A stretch of 64,000 nt of DNA from Eledone cirrhosa (Eukaryota > Mollusca > Cephalopoda > Octopoda > Eledonidae), in the NCBI GenBank assembly GCA_964016885.1, contig OZ024744.1, positions 73,062,474 through 73,126,473 on the forward strand, read 5' to 3'. The notes under the pieces were generated by a model. It was given only the letters and a program-made list of their open reading frames with translations. It had not been told where the DNA came from and searched no databases. Position numbers and translations under genes: made by a program. Of the stretch, positions 43,403-54,534 are shown piece after piece. How positions within the stretch are numbered: the stretch's first letter is position 1; the number at the start of each line of letters is the position of its first letter.

Positions 43403-43497
43403 TTAAAAAGTTCTCTTGACCATTTGTTTGGCAAGATCAGTAAATAATGAATGATGAGTAAGAATATTTAGAGCCGTAGTATTAATCTATATGATAA

Positions 43498-43740
43498 TAA
43501 TAATATATTGAAATTATTGTGTACATTGCTCAGGTGCACTACAACACATCAAAGGTGCATGTATAGTACATAGATTAATGTACAAATGTCAGGAAAATGA
43601 ACAGTGTATGAGTCATGATATACATGTGTGCATGTGTATGGAAGGGGATATCACGTGTAGTATTGGCGAATTTCAGGAAGAATGGGGGTTTTAAAGCTAA
43701 CAACTGAGCGTGAAAAGAATGCAACCAAGTTACATGACTG
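43498..43740 (-). mobile_element. CR1-like LINE 3' end, short copy
   Basis: Shares TTGTGTACATTGCTCAGGTGC, AGTACATAGATTAATGTAC and the following block with 13.8 and 52.8 kb. The coding end is mostly deleted. Confidence 0.6.
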
Positions 43741-44372
43741 ACAAAAATCACATTAAACTATATGTTAAAATATATATTTAGTGCTGCATTGGAGTCCTGT
43801 TTTGTGGGTCTCTGTGTATGTGTGTGAGTGTCTGTGGTTGTCTGTGTGTGTGTGTCTGGATGGTGTATGTATATCATTGCATCTGTTTGTGTGTGTGAGT
43901 GTTTGTGTGTATGTCTGCATGTCTGTATCTATGTGCGTGTTTCTGAATGATATGTGAATGTCTGTATCTATATGTGTGTGCGTGTGTGTATGTCATTGCA
44001 TCTGTGTGTGTATATCTGTCTGTATGTGTTTTAGCTCTTTAACACGGGAACATGTTCTGTTTCTACTATCCAAAGTCAGAGCTTGTTTTATTTGTATATC
44101 TATGTATTTGGTGAGTATAAATTATTTTTGTTATATTCACAATTGCTGTCTTTTCAATAGTTCTGTTGTTTGGATGAAATATATCAGTCAATATTACATT
44201 ATCTGTCCAGTTTATGTAAATTGATGTGATGTGGTTGAAACAAAACAGAGAAGAGGAAGTATCACACTGTAAAATTGAAAGAGAGAGAGAGAGTGTGTGC
44301 GTGTGTGTGTATGAGTGAGTGTGTTTATTGGTTTGCTTGATTGAATAAATAAGCAATCATCTAAATATAAAG

Positions 44373-44545
44373 CGGCGATTTGGCAGAGTCATTAAGACAT
44401 TGGATGGAATGCTTTACGGTATTTTTCCCACTGCATTGCATGCTCTGAGTTCAAATCCTGCCATGGTCAATTTTGCCTTTCATCCTTTCGAGGTCGATAA
44501 CAAAAATGTACCAGTCAAGTACAAGGGGTCGATTCTTTCTCTATA
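44373..44545 (+). mobile_element. tRNA-derived SINE, type B, diverged
   Basis: GGCAGAGTCATTAAGACATT head, CTGAGTTCAAATCCTGCC, TTTGCCTTTCATCCTTTCG. The tail was replaced by other sequence. Confidence 0.65.
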
Positions 44546-45251
44546 GAAAAAAATCGGCTGTGTTCAGACCGGGAGAAGGTTGGGCTCTGCCAGGTTTAAA
44601 AGTGCCCTAGACATACCGTATAATGGTGCCTCTATGACTCCACAAGGAGTTCTGGGATATTTATCCTTTTTATGAAATATGAAGACAGTTATGGGTTATC
44701 TGAATTCTTACTAGGAAATTTTTTTTTTTTTGCTGCTGGCTGTATGAATTTAGCTGTGCTGCCAGCAGTGAACAAATTGTGTTGTGTTGTAGTTAGCTAG
44801 TGCCAGGTGGGGAGCAGTGAACACATAAGATATAAGTAAAACAGTAAAAGGATTATTATATTAGGAATCAGACCAGAAAGGCCATCAACAGCAAATAGTA
44901 GTAGAGTCACATTTCTAAAGTATCTCGTTAATAATCATGGTGTGAAGTATGTATGGTCAGGACTATGAATAATAATAATAATAATGTAATGGTGGTGATG
45001 TTGATGATGATGATGATGATGATGATAAAGATGATGATACAAGACCACCTGAGATTGTAAACTAGATATATATGATCTGATTGTCTGATTGTTTGTTTGT
45101 TTTTAACGTCCCTCTCCCCTGCTTACCTACATTATACTTTACCTAGGTTAAAAAAACAAGGGTAATAAAAAGTATTAAAAAATTCAAAATATAACAATAA
45201 ATATATATGAGCAAATACACACACATATATCATCATCATCATCATCATCGG

Positions 45252-45540
45252 ACATGAAGGTGTGCAGCTTAGTGGTTTTGGTGTTCAGCTCATAATCATC
45301 AAATCATGTGTTCAATTCCTAGGTCAGGTGGCACATTGTGTCCTTGAGCAAGACACTTTATTTCATGTTGCTCCAGTCCGCTCAGTTGGGAAAAAAATCA
45401 GTTGCTACAACACTGGTGCCATGCATGGACAACCGCTGGTCACCTGCAAGACAGCCTGCTCAGGCTTATGCTTCAGATATGAAACTAATGGTTACTCAGT
45501 CATTTGTAAAACATCCATTGGTCAGTCACAATCGAAGGAG
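45252..45540 (+). mobile_element. tRNA-derived SINE, type A, diverged
   Basis: GTGTGCAGCTTAGTGGTTTTG head, CCTTGAGCAAGACACTTTAT core, ACTGGTGCCATGCATGGACA 3' part. Frames over it are not genes. Confidence 0.7.
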
Positions 45541-45544
45541 CCTT

Positions 45545-46409
45545 TTCCTTTCCTTTTCTTTTCTGCTTTTGCTCTTTCTTACAAGGTTGGCCATATGTTA
45601 TCATATATGCTTACCTGAAAAGGAATTAATTCTACCACAAGACAAAAATAGACACAATTCAAAGAATAATCTTCTTTCTAACTGTTTATATAAAACAAAT
45701 TTTTTACTAAGCAATTTTTAAATGAAGGATCTCTCGTTTTCTATCTCTCTCACATATTCTGTTGTTTTCTTTCTTCCCATTTTTCCTTCACCCTTTTACC
45801 ATTTTGGTTTTTGCTTTTCAGTGTTCCTTTTTTTTTCTTTGGTAGGGATGGGAGGGCTCGTTTCAACTAAGAGAGGAGGGCACAGACTGCTTAATATATG
45901 TTTTTGATATAGAAACTTATGAATGAAGAGCAAATGCTTATAACATTTGTACAAAGCAACATATATTCCTTTTATCCTTCTTTCATTTTTGAGGAATGGA
46001 ATATATATTCCATTTCTGAGTGTTTTTTTTTTTTCTTCTTAACTACTTTCTCTAATCTTTATTGTTAATAATGTACTATATTTGAAGCATTTAATGTGAG
46101 CAATGTTGTGAACAGATCTAGCAAAATGCTGCCATAGTGAATTATAATTTTATTTATTCATACTGTTATAATTTTCATTGATATATATATATAATAATTT
46201 TAAGTGATATGTTGAGATATATCAATTGAGAAACTAACTAGGCTTTAATACATATATATACATAAAAACAAATACAATTTAAGGTGTTAAATAATAGCAA
46301 AATTGTTTTATATTATGGATGCTCTAAACAGAAGTTTATTAACCTTTTACTGAAAAACATTATCTATACATATTTTATACGTATTGATTAAACCTAAAAT
46401 TAAGTTTTG

Positions 46410-46420
<11 letters not shown>
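45545..46420. other. AT-rich intronic sequence without recognised features
   Basis: T-rich tracts at 45820-45840 and 46020-46035. No motif. Confidence 0.4.
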
Positions 46421-46447
<27 letters not shown>

Positions 46448-46604
46448 GTAATATTGGGGTTTTCCAATAAGGATCGTGGTAAAGATGAGAGAAGCACTGT
46501 GCTATCCAGTTTCCCTGATACAGCAGTAATTCAAAATTAACTGAGTATTTTCTCAGCCATTGTAGATTCTGTTGGAGATTGTTAGGCTACAGGCTGCAGA
46601 GCTC

Positions 46605-47060
46605 AACATTTATAAATGGAGAGAAAATAAACAAGTTATACTTAAAACATAAATTTAATTCTACATATTTTTCAATGTAAAGCAGCAGGCGATACCATGA
46701 TACATACAAGGCATCTGCCCATTGCTCTACATATCTTCAGGAATTTAGATATTGTTAGAACTTTCAAGAGTAATACATACAAGAGATAACTCCATAACAT
46801 ATCAATTAATACATTGCAAATTACAAGCACATTCAAAAGCAACAGCAAAGCTGAAGTAGTATTAAAAACAGTATATCAAAATGTAGTACTTCTGTACATC
46901 CAAACATTAACAGACATATTAAAAGATTTTTAGTGTGCATATTGACAAGAAAAAGAATGATAGTTGCCCACACTCTATATTGAAACATATGTAGAATGAA
47001 AATTATAAATATGTTTTAAGTATAATTTGGTATTCTCTCTCTCTATTTATAACACTGGAA
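46605..47060. repeat. Inverted-repeat element with hammerhead in the left arm
   Basis: 46605-46690 is related in inverse orientation to 46975-47060 (TTATACTTAAAACATA and ATTCTACATAT blocks with their complements). The right arm keeps TTGAAACATATGTAGAAT, but its 5' core is degenerate. Confidence 0.62.
46657..46745 (-). ncRNA. Hammerhead ribozyme motif with extended stem II
   Basis: Minus strand: stem I AAUUC/GAAUU (5 bp), core CUGAAGA, stem II AUGUAGAGCA/UGCUUUACAU (10 pairs, one G-U) closing a loop of about 32 nt, GAAA, A-U closing stem III, and cleavage triplet GUA directly before GAAUU. Confidence 0.72.
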
Positions 47061-47599
47061 GGTAATATCCGTAGTAGTAGAGCACTCAGCCCATGGGATG
47101 AGTTTGGTAGAAGTAGTAACAACAGTTAGTTCACCTTATACGGATCTTCAGCTCAGACTGGTCATGGATATACGGAACAAGAAGAACAACTGTATTGAAT
47201 GCACATGCGCAGAAACGGTCACTTCACCCAAGCGATACAAAACCACGCGTGAAAAGTGTAAAGGAGATAACTGTGATAGTCCGGAATTTTGAGTTGATTA
47301 GAAAATTAGAATGTTGTTGTTATTCAATCCGGAGCTTTGTAGTTATGCAAGAGGTGTTTCCAGACATGTGGACAACATGAGAACATTTCATTTCTTAAAT
47401 TTAGGAAATTGCTATTACATAATCTCCTTAGAATGTTTATCCTTTCTTCAATACACAGTCCACAAGAAGGATTGCCCCTTGCGTATGGCTTGGACTTAGT
47501 GATGGCTTTCCATTGAATGGAGTAGTCTATACCTGAGTATTGAGGGACCATACGTGACTCACGAGTTTCATATATATGAAAATTAAACAATATAAATAT

Positions 47600-47655
47600 C
47601 GGAACTAGATGTTGAAACGGGAAGCGCTAAACCTTCAAGCCCTGACTCTCTAATA
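47600..47655 (+). repeat. Partial copy of the GAAACGG two-stem repeat
   Basis: GAACTAGATGTTGAAACGG and CCCTGACTCTC correspond to the 3' half of 16723-16841. Confidence 0.5.
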
Positions 47656-47667
47656 TATATATATATA

Positions 47668-47790
47668 TATATATCATTATAATTATCATCATTTAACATC
47701 CACTTTCCTTGCTAACAACGATTGAATGAGTCTACATAGACTATGTCAGTACTGAAGCAGGGTTATTGACCTTCCAAACAGTGCAGGGAA
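47668..47790 (-). repeat. Degenerate LINE tail
   Basis: ATCATTATAATTATCATCAT, then TTAACATCCACTTTCC and GCTAACAACG. Confidence 0.45.
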
Positions 47791-47791
47791 T

Positions 47792-48057
47792 CTGTAACAT
47801 CCGTATCGTCTAAATAGTGTATGTTTTGGTATATACACATCCATGTAGGGTTGGGTATTTGAGTTAACTCAAATACCCAACCCTACATGGAGCCTCTTGG
47901 TGGTCTACATGGCGGGTTCTTGCACGCACAGACTCGGGGACTCAGTTTCTCAACAGGACAACGGCACATACAGAGTTCGATACGAGCTGACTACTTGCTC
48001 TACACATGGATGTGTATATACCAAAACATACACTATTTAGATGATACAGATGTTACA
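47792..48057. repeat. Foldback element with a 50-bp perfect palindrome
   Basis: 47841-47890 is a perfect 50-bp palindrome (arms CCATGTAGGGTTGGGTATTT plus GAGTT, no spacer). Outside it, 47792-47846 is inverted at 48001-48057 (about 55 bp, one or two differences), giving a nested structure with a 110-bp asymmetric loop. Confidence 0.88.
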
Positions 48058-48404
48058 ATTCAATCGATACACGTATAGCAGCACATTGAACAGAATTTAC
48101 TTGCGTGTGTATAGGGTTGTGATTGACCCAATTTTTCTAATTTACATCGTTAAAATTGATATTTGACCAATATAACATTCGGTGCATACTATGTTGGTAT
48201 ATATATTTTTTCTCTGACCTCGCGTCGGTGTGTGTGAGTGTATGTGTACTCACTAACACTAATTGTGACCGACCAACATTCTACAGATTTGATGCCTCGA
48301 TTAGACCTATTCAGTGTCTTTTACAGCTATTGAGAGATAGAGACTTGATAGATTTCTGACCCTGACTGAAGACGATAGCAGTTGGCGTGTTTTGGCTGCT
48401 GAAT

Positions 48405-48610
48405 CTTCATATGGGGAACAAAACTCTAGTGAGTGAACATCGTTAGTTTTTCCTCCCTCATATCAAGGATTTGAAGACAATTCATTATTCACCTGATGAG
48501 ATTAGTGATAATCAATCATGACCACATGATCGATCTATCTCTTATTGAAACATGTGTTGTGATTAAAATGATTGGAAATTTATACCATGCCTTCGGATCT
48601 TTATTTTGAT
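48405..48610 (+). mobile_element. Non-autonomous repeat bearing a hammerhead
   Basis: Opposite-oriented sister of 17024-17225. Flanked by (TA)n at its 3' side. No coding potential. Confidence 0.6.
48489..48562 (+). ncRNA. Hammerhead ribozyme motif with very long stem II
   Basis: Stem I UCAC (48489-48492) pairs with GUGA (48559-48562). Core CUGAUGA is at 48493-48499. The stem II hairpin of 47 nt has apical AUCAUG/CAUGAU and basal GAU-AG-GAUA against UAUC-CU-AUU with U-U mismatches. GAAA is at 48547-48550. Stem III is AC/GU with loop AUGU. Cleavage triplet GUU ends at 48558. Confidence 0.72.
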
Positions 48611-48656
48611 ATATTTATATATATATTTATATATGTATATATATATATTTATATAG

Positions 48657-48687
<31 letters not shown>

Positions 48688-48692
<5 letters not shown>

Positions 48693-48779
48693 CGAAGGAA
48701 ATGGGGTAAGGAACCAGATGGACCATAACGCACCAAAGTACTCAATACTTAGGGTAGTAGACTGGGTCCTACTCGTTCC

Positions 48780-48780
<1 letters not shown>
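48688..48780 (+). repeat. Partial copy of the repeat upstream of 16723
   Basis: GATGGACCATAACGCACC, AGTACTCAATACTTAGGGTA and GGGTCC match 16668-16720. Confidence 0.55.
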
Positions 48781-48814
<34 letters not shown>

Positions 48815-48829
48815 CCAGGGAGAGTGTAA

Positions 48830-49045
48830 CTTGGAGTTACAATAGGTTCACCTGGGTGAGCACTCTATGTTTAGGTTCACTTCAATGTCGAGGTGTATTA
48901 TAGTTAAATAAGATAACAAGGACAATTGGTTACTCTTTCATTACGTTTATTGGTTGGTGACGTGCGTTTCGCCACTGACTAGCTCAAGGTTTGATCTGTA
49001 TCGATCTGACCTAGCTCGTCAGACTCCTTGTAATGTTATTTACAA
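48830..49045 (-). repeat. Unclassified repeat with a GGCGAAACGCACGUC segment
   Basis: The minus strand reads CTTGAGCTAGTCAGTGGC then GAAACGCACGTC. It has the GAAAC-N4-GUC pattern but no CUGANGA and no stem II, so it is not called a ribozyme. Confidence 0.4.
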
Positions 49046-49069
49046 TTAACATTACAAGGGGTGTTACAA

Positions 49070-49260
49070 GCTGGATACCCTTCCTAACACCAAGCACGTT
49101 TACAGTGTGGACTGGGAGTTTTTTTACCATGTTACCTACACGGCCACATTACAGCATGGACTGTGTGTTTTTTTATCGTGACACCTACACAACCTCATTT
49201 ATTTAGGACTGGATGTTTTGGCACCAACATAACTTTAGGTGTAGATGGGGGTGGGGGTAA
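49070..49260 (-). mobile_element. LINE 3' UTR fragment, long-UTR family
   Basis: One unit of the 136-bp block of 31.1-31.4 kb and the adjoining CCTCATTTATTTAGGACTGG. Confidence 0.72.
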
Positions 49261-49390
49261 GGGTAGTGGGAGGGGTATATTTTTGGTTATATATATTTAT
49301 ATGTATAAATAAATAAATAATTACTGACCTTTCTGTTTATAGTTGTTTATAGTATATACATAACTATAAATAGTATTATTATTGTATCGT

Positions 49391-49575
49391 TGATTGGCAG
49401 TATCGGTAGAGAGTCGGACACCATGCTCTGAAGCAAAGAGTTACGTCCCTTTATGATCTGATTTCAAATCCCGCCGAGGTTAACTTTGCCTTTCATCCTT
49501 ACGGGGTCGATTAAATAAAGTACCAGTAATGTACTGGGTAATTGCTGGCCTTGTGCCTAAAATAGAAACAATTAC
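49391..49575 (+). mobile_element. tRNA-derived SINE, type B
   Basis: GATTGGCAGTATCGGTAGAG head to CTGGCCTTGTGCC. Confidence 0.83.
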
Positions 49576-49585
49576 TATATTTATA

Positions 49586-49618
<33 letters not shown>

Positions 49619-49706
49619 AAATATATATTTATATATTTATATATATATTTATATATATATATTTATATATATATTTATATATGTATATATATTTATATAC
49701 ATATAT

Positions 49707-50246
49707 CATCATCATCATCATTTTACGTCCGTTCTTCCATGCTAGCATGGGTTAGACAGGTTGTCCTGTTGTGGGCAGTGTCTGGTTTGGCTGACCATGC
49801 CTTGCTCATACAGGAACTGATTTTGACTTCATTTCTACAGCTGGATGCCCTTCCTAACACCAACCTCATTTACAGTGAGTGCTGGGTGTTTTTTCCGTGG
49901 CGCCTACACGTCCACTTTACAGTGTGGGCTGGGTGCTTTTTTGCCGTGGCCCCTCCACGACCACTTTACAGTGGGAGGGTGTGGGGGCATATTGTCTATA
50001 TGCTTCAGCTTGTACCCATGGGAGGTCGGCTACTCTGTATTACTGCGTGATGCCAGAGGTCACGGTTGTGTGTCATCGCCTTTGAGAGGTGTAATTGGGT
50101 AAGGTCGGCTTTTATCACCTCATGCCAGGTCTTCTTCGGTCTCCCCACTCTGCGGTTTCCATTGATTGCTAGTGCTCTGCACCTTTTTATGCAGCTGTCA
50201 TCCTTCATACGCATCACATGTCCATACCAACGCAACCGCCTCTCCT
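49707..50246 (-). mobile_element. LINE 3' end, long-UTR family
   Basis: The minus strand begins at RWYGHVMRMKDDSCIKRC, runs through NRRVGRPKKTWHEVIKADL and NRDLWHHAVIQ to the C-terminus (76 codons), then a 3' UTR of about 300 bp and the (ATG)n tail at 49707. It supplies the C-terminal sequence deleted from the 37.7-39.1-kb copy. Confidence 0.85.
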
Positions 50247-50269
50247 ATATGTATATATATATTTATGTG

Positions 50270-50525
50270 AAGTTGCATGGCTTAGTGGTTAGAGCATTGG
50301 GATTTCAGTCAAAAGGTTGTGAGTTCAATTCTTGGACCGTGCGATGTGTTGTATCCTTGAGCAAGACACCTTATTTTACGTTGCTCCAGTTTACTCAGCT
50401 GTAGAAATGAGTACCGTCCTGCTCACCCAGCCAGTGGGATGGCGTTAACTTATGGCTAAAACAGCACAACGTGCTATGACCAGTGGCACCAAATGGACGC
50501 CCGACAGACTGGTCGGTCAAGGTGA
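50270..50525 (+). mobile_element. tRNA-derived SINE, type A, alternative 3' part
   Basis: TGCATGGCTTAGTGGTTAG head, CCTTGAGCAAGACACCTTAT core, 3' end CCAAATGGACGCCCGACAG. Confidence 0.8.
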
Positions 50526-50816
50526 TATATATATTTATATATAAATATTTATATATATATGTATATATATATATATTTATATTTATATATATATTTATAT
50601 TTATATATGTATGTATATATATTTATATGTATGTATGTATATATATTTATATGTATGTATGTATATATATTTATATGTATGTATGTATATATATTTATAT
50701 GTATGTATGTATATATATTTATATGTATGTATGTATATATATTTGTATGTATATATATATATTTATTTGTATATATATATATTTATTTGTATATATATAT
50801 ATATATATATATATTG

Positions 50817-50906
<90 letters not shown>

Positions 50907-50941
50907 GTATATATATATATTTATATGTATGTATATATATT

Positions 50942-50972
<31 letters not shown>

Positions 50973-51095
50973 GTATGTATATATATATATATATATTTAT
51001 ATGTATGTATATATATATATTTATATGTATATATACATATGTATATATTTATATGTATATATACATATGTATATATTTATATGTGTATAAATATG
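50525..51095. repeat. 570-bp (TA)n/(TATG)n array with a 28-bp higher-order period
   Basis: At 50610-50745 the block ATGTATGTATGTATATATAT plus TTAT repeats at about 28 bp. Tyr/Ile-rich frames of up to 210 codons are artefacts. Confidence 0.93.
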
Positions 51096-51109
51096 TGTGT
51101 GTACAAATT

Positions 51110-52025
51110 TGCTAACAGATGTTTTGCTTGAAATAAGCATTACATCTGTAAATGTAGAGGCAACCAACCAACCTACCTACTTACATACCACAGCTACATG
51201 CCTTAAATACTTACACATATTTCTTTTTTTTTTTGTTCTTTTTTTTATTTTCACAACTATACTTATACTTACATCCAAATCATAGAATGTCTTAAATATT
51301 TTCCACACTACTTTGACATTCTTACCCTATATATAGTTATTTGCAAATCAAGTCTGAATAACTCTCTCCGTAGCTCACACCTCCATTTTCACCTTAGTCA
51401 TTTTACTTTTCACACCATGTCACTTCTTTCTGTAACATTTTCTGTCTCTCCCTAACACCACCACCACAACCCTGATCTCCTCTCTTTTACTTAGTGGCTT
51501 TCTTCTTTGTGGGGAATATTTTTTTTTTGTTCTCTTCTCAAGTAATTTAAAAATTGTAAAAATTAACAATTTTTTTAAATATCGATTATATACATATATG
51601 TATCTATAATGAGAAAAAACAAATTGCATGTGGTGAAGAAATTTTGTCTTTTGCAATCATGCTGTTCCAGATTTGATCTAACTCAATACTATGAATGAAA
51701 TTTTTTTTTTTTTTTTTTGTGGTTTTGTTTTTGCCTATGACTGGTAATATTTCCAATCAATATTGATAAAAAGACAATAATAGTATGTTACCAATAAAAA
51801 CACCATAAAATTTTAAAATTGAAAGCACCTACTATTTAAGGTTTTTAAGAAGTGTGCCTTCTTTCGATATAATTTATAGCATATAAGGATTTTTTTGTTA
51901 TTGTTTCTGCTGGCTATAGAGTTATATAACATATGTTGGAATTCTTGATAACACTTAGAGAAATGTTTTTCTTTATAGCTGTTTGAATTTTTAAATAATA
52001 TACATTCTTATATGCTGAAATTTAG
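51110..52025. other. AT-rich intronic sequence without recognised features
   Basis: Homopolymer T runs near 51222 and 51700. No motif or repeat relationship seen. Confidence 0.4.
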
Positions 52026-52029
52026 AAGC

Positions 52030-52155
52030 ATGGGTAGGATGGGCTGTCCCTTTGGGAGAGATTTGGTCAGAGGACCATGTTTTGCTCACACAGGGCTGAT
52101 TTTGACTTGGTTTTTACAGCTGGATGCCCTTCCTAGTGCCAACCACATTGTATAT
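52030..52155 (-). repeat. LINE 3' UTR fragment
   Basis: GGACCATGTTTTGCTCACAC, ACAGCTGGATGCCCTTCCTA and GCCAACCACATTGTA. Confidence 0.55.
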
Positions 52156-52159
52156 TACT

Positions 52160-52620
52160 AAATCCTTTAGTTGTTTTTAAAGTGACTTGAAAAATCATAA
52201 GCAGTGTTTATATTTTCTTACTATATCAAGCGTTATACTTCATTATCCTATACTATTTGCTTTGTTGTTTTCCATTTACTTTTCACATACATTCATAGTA
52301 AAAATATAGTTACAAAAGGATTTATATAATTACCTGATGATCTAAAGATATGATGAGACTGACAGTTGTAATTGAAATTTAGGATTGATCCAGAATTTGA
52401 TTAAGGTTATTAGCCTCTACGTTTTTATTATTATCATTATTATTATTATCATTATTTATCATTATTATTGATAAAGAAATCATTATTTGAAATTATCCAT
52501 GTGGTTCTGAAATCACACAGCCATGTCTGCCCGTATATGTGTGTGTGTGTATTCTTTTATTCTTTCACTATTTTTCAGTTGTTGAACTGTAACCACTGTA
52601 GGGCACCACCTTGATTGGTT
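52160..52620. other. AT-rich intronic sequence
   Basis: A degenerate (ATT)n stretch at 52425-52470. Nothing gene-like. Confidence 0.35.
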
Positions 52621-52626
52621 TAATTA

Positions 52627-52793
52627 TAATAATTGTTTCTACTTTTGGCACAAGGCCAGCAATTATCCCAGTACATTGCTGGTTCTTTATTATATCGACT
52701 CTGTAAGGATGAAAGGCAAGGTTAACCTCAACGGGATTTAAACTCAGACCATAAAGGGCTGTAACTCTATGCTGCAAAGCGTGGCATCCAATA
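52627..52793 (-). mobile_element. tRNA-derived SINE, type B, head-truncated
   Basis: Ends at GCGTGGCATCCAA, where the next LINE tail begins. Confidence 0.78.
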
Positions 52794-53240
52794 ATGAAAA
52801 TTATTGTGTACAGTGCTCAGGTGCACTGCAACTCATCAACGGTTCATGTATAGTACATAGAATAATGTACAAATGTCAGGAAGAAAACTGTATGAGTCAT
52901 CATATACACACTGATACACGCATGCATGTGTATGGAGGAATATCAGGTGTAGTGTTGGCGAATTTCGGGAAGCATGGAAGTTTTGAAGGATGCAGCTGAT
53001 GCAAGTTGTTCCACACTTTGGCAACTCTCAGCATGAAAAAATGTTTATGAAAGTCATGGGAGCTGTACTGTTTTCTGAGCATGTAAGCATGTCCATGGGT
53101 GTTAGACACATGGAATTAAAAAAAGTGCTTAGGGTTTGTGTTGGCAAGATGGTTAATAATTTTGTGGGTGTCTACCAAGTCAGCTGCTAGATGTCGGAGC
53201 TTCAATGTATCCATGCCCAGGGAAGCAGTGCTTACATCTT
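52790..53240 (-). mobile_element. CR1-like LINE 3' end, longest copy
   Basis: The minus strand encodes HDFHKHFFMLRVAKVWNNL and LHPSKLPCFPKF, the conserved C-terminal block of CR1/Jockey-like RT proteins, followed by the shared 3' UTR. Its tail lies against the SINE at 52627-52793. Confidence 0.68.
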
Positions 53241-53259
53241 TTTCTTTAATATGATACAT

Positions 53260-53635
53260 ATTTTATTGATCTTTATGTGCCAAGCTGTTAAGTTATTTGA
53301 CATAAACAAAAGGCATCGTTTTTGTTGAGCAGTATCAAGACAAGAAAATTATCATCTTTGTCATTTTTACGTTTGCTTTTCCGTTCTGTCATGGATTTTC
53401 TGGGACATTTCTGGCAGTAGTTTAAAGCTAGCTGTACATCACTCCAGACACCAACTTGTTTGGTTTCATTCTATGACAAGCAAGGATAGGATACATCTAT
53501 CCTAAAAAACTATAATAAACTAGCATACATTTATTTATATATTATCCACAAACCACACTATATCAATTCCCATTAAATGTTCCCATGGCTCTTCCAATAG
53601 GTCTCTCTCACCATCCTCTGGGGAAACACCTTCTT
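53260..53635. other. Intronic sequence without recognised features
   Basis: A faint (ATC)n/TTTTTACGTTTGC LINE-tail trace at 53350-53385. Otherwise nothing. Confidence 0.35.
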
Positions 53636-53639
53636 TATT

Positions 53640-53850
53640 CTGTCAGCTGGCACTGCAGGGCAGCTGGCGTGTGGGCCCCCATTTCCTCACAATAGCTAGA
53701 GATGGGAGGAGCGGGAGAGATGAAGTCAGGGAGAGTGGAAGTTTGGTTCCTTTGTGTTTGGACCTGGTGTATATATGTGTGTATATAAGAGAGATCATAA
53801 TCATCATCGTCATTTAACATCCGAGTCTAAAAGCTGTTTCTTGTAATCTA
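53640..53850 (+). repeat. Unclassified repeat (copy 2 of 3) with a 30-bp LINE tail inserted
   Basis: Matches 27600-27790, but between TATAAGAGAG and GTCTAAAAGC lies CATAATCATCATCGTCATTT plus AACATCC, a bare LINE/SINE tail. Confidence 0.6.
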
Positions 53851-54332
53851 TTGGTTACAATGTTCCCATTATAAGCAAATGAGAAAAGGCATTGCTATCA
53901 GATGTTCCATAGGCAGTTGTAAGCTGCCATCTTTCTCTTCAAATAACAGATGAAATAAACAGTTCTGATGAAACATTAATAACCAAGTGAAAATGGTTGA
54001 GTTGTTCTTAAATCCATTTTGCCGAGAGATACTTCTGGATTAGTCATGAGCTCTGTTTCTACAATGAGAATAATTCTCCTCCTCTTCCTTACTATCATTA
54101 TCATCATCATCATGTCACTCCTCCTCCTCATCATCATAATTATCATCAATTTTCATATGTTTGTCATGTTGAAATGAGTTTAATAAACATGCACATATAA
54201 ATTTGTTTTGGGGGTTTTATGTAATAAAGAGCCACTCTAAGATGGCCTACCACATTGTCTTGGGGTTGTGAAGTTGTTGAGAAATACTAGTGTTACATAG
54301 AAATTGCACAGCTTTCGTATTACATGGTTTAA

Positions 54333-54534
54333 CCCTTTAGCATTTAAACCGGCCATATCTGGCCAGAATTCTCTTACCTTATTTTTGTTCAAACTGGCCA
54401 TAGCTGGTATTGTTCTCAAAATAGATAACATTAAAATCTCGTAGATTCGATATTATAGGATATAATTATGTAAAGATAAAGCCTTTACCACAAAAATACT
54501 ATAGCAAGTGTAGAGTAATGTAAATGGTGAAAGG
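54333..54534 (-). mobile_element. TTAA-flanked MITE, both target sites intact
   Basis: TTAA at 54329-54332 and 54535-54538. CCCTTTAGCATTTAAACC at one end, AATGGTGAAAGG at the other. Clearest evidence for a piggyBac-type TTAA target in this family. Confidence 0.75.

Noticed and set aside
48965..49000. Hammerhead at GGCGAAACGCACGTC (minus strand)
   Set aside because: The GAAAC-N4-GUC pattern is present, but the expected core reads CUUGAGC and the inner stem is not complementary.
50483..51131. Frames of 190-210 codons in the microsatellite
   Set aside because: They encode only Tyr, Ile, Met, Cys and Val from (TA)n/(TATG)n repeats, in several frames at once. No gene.
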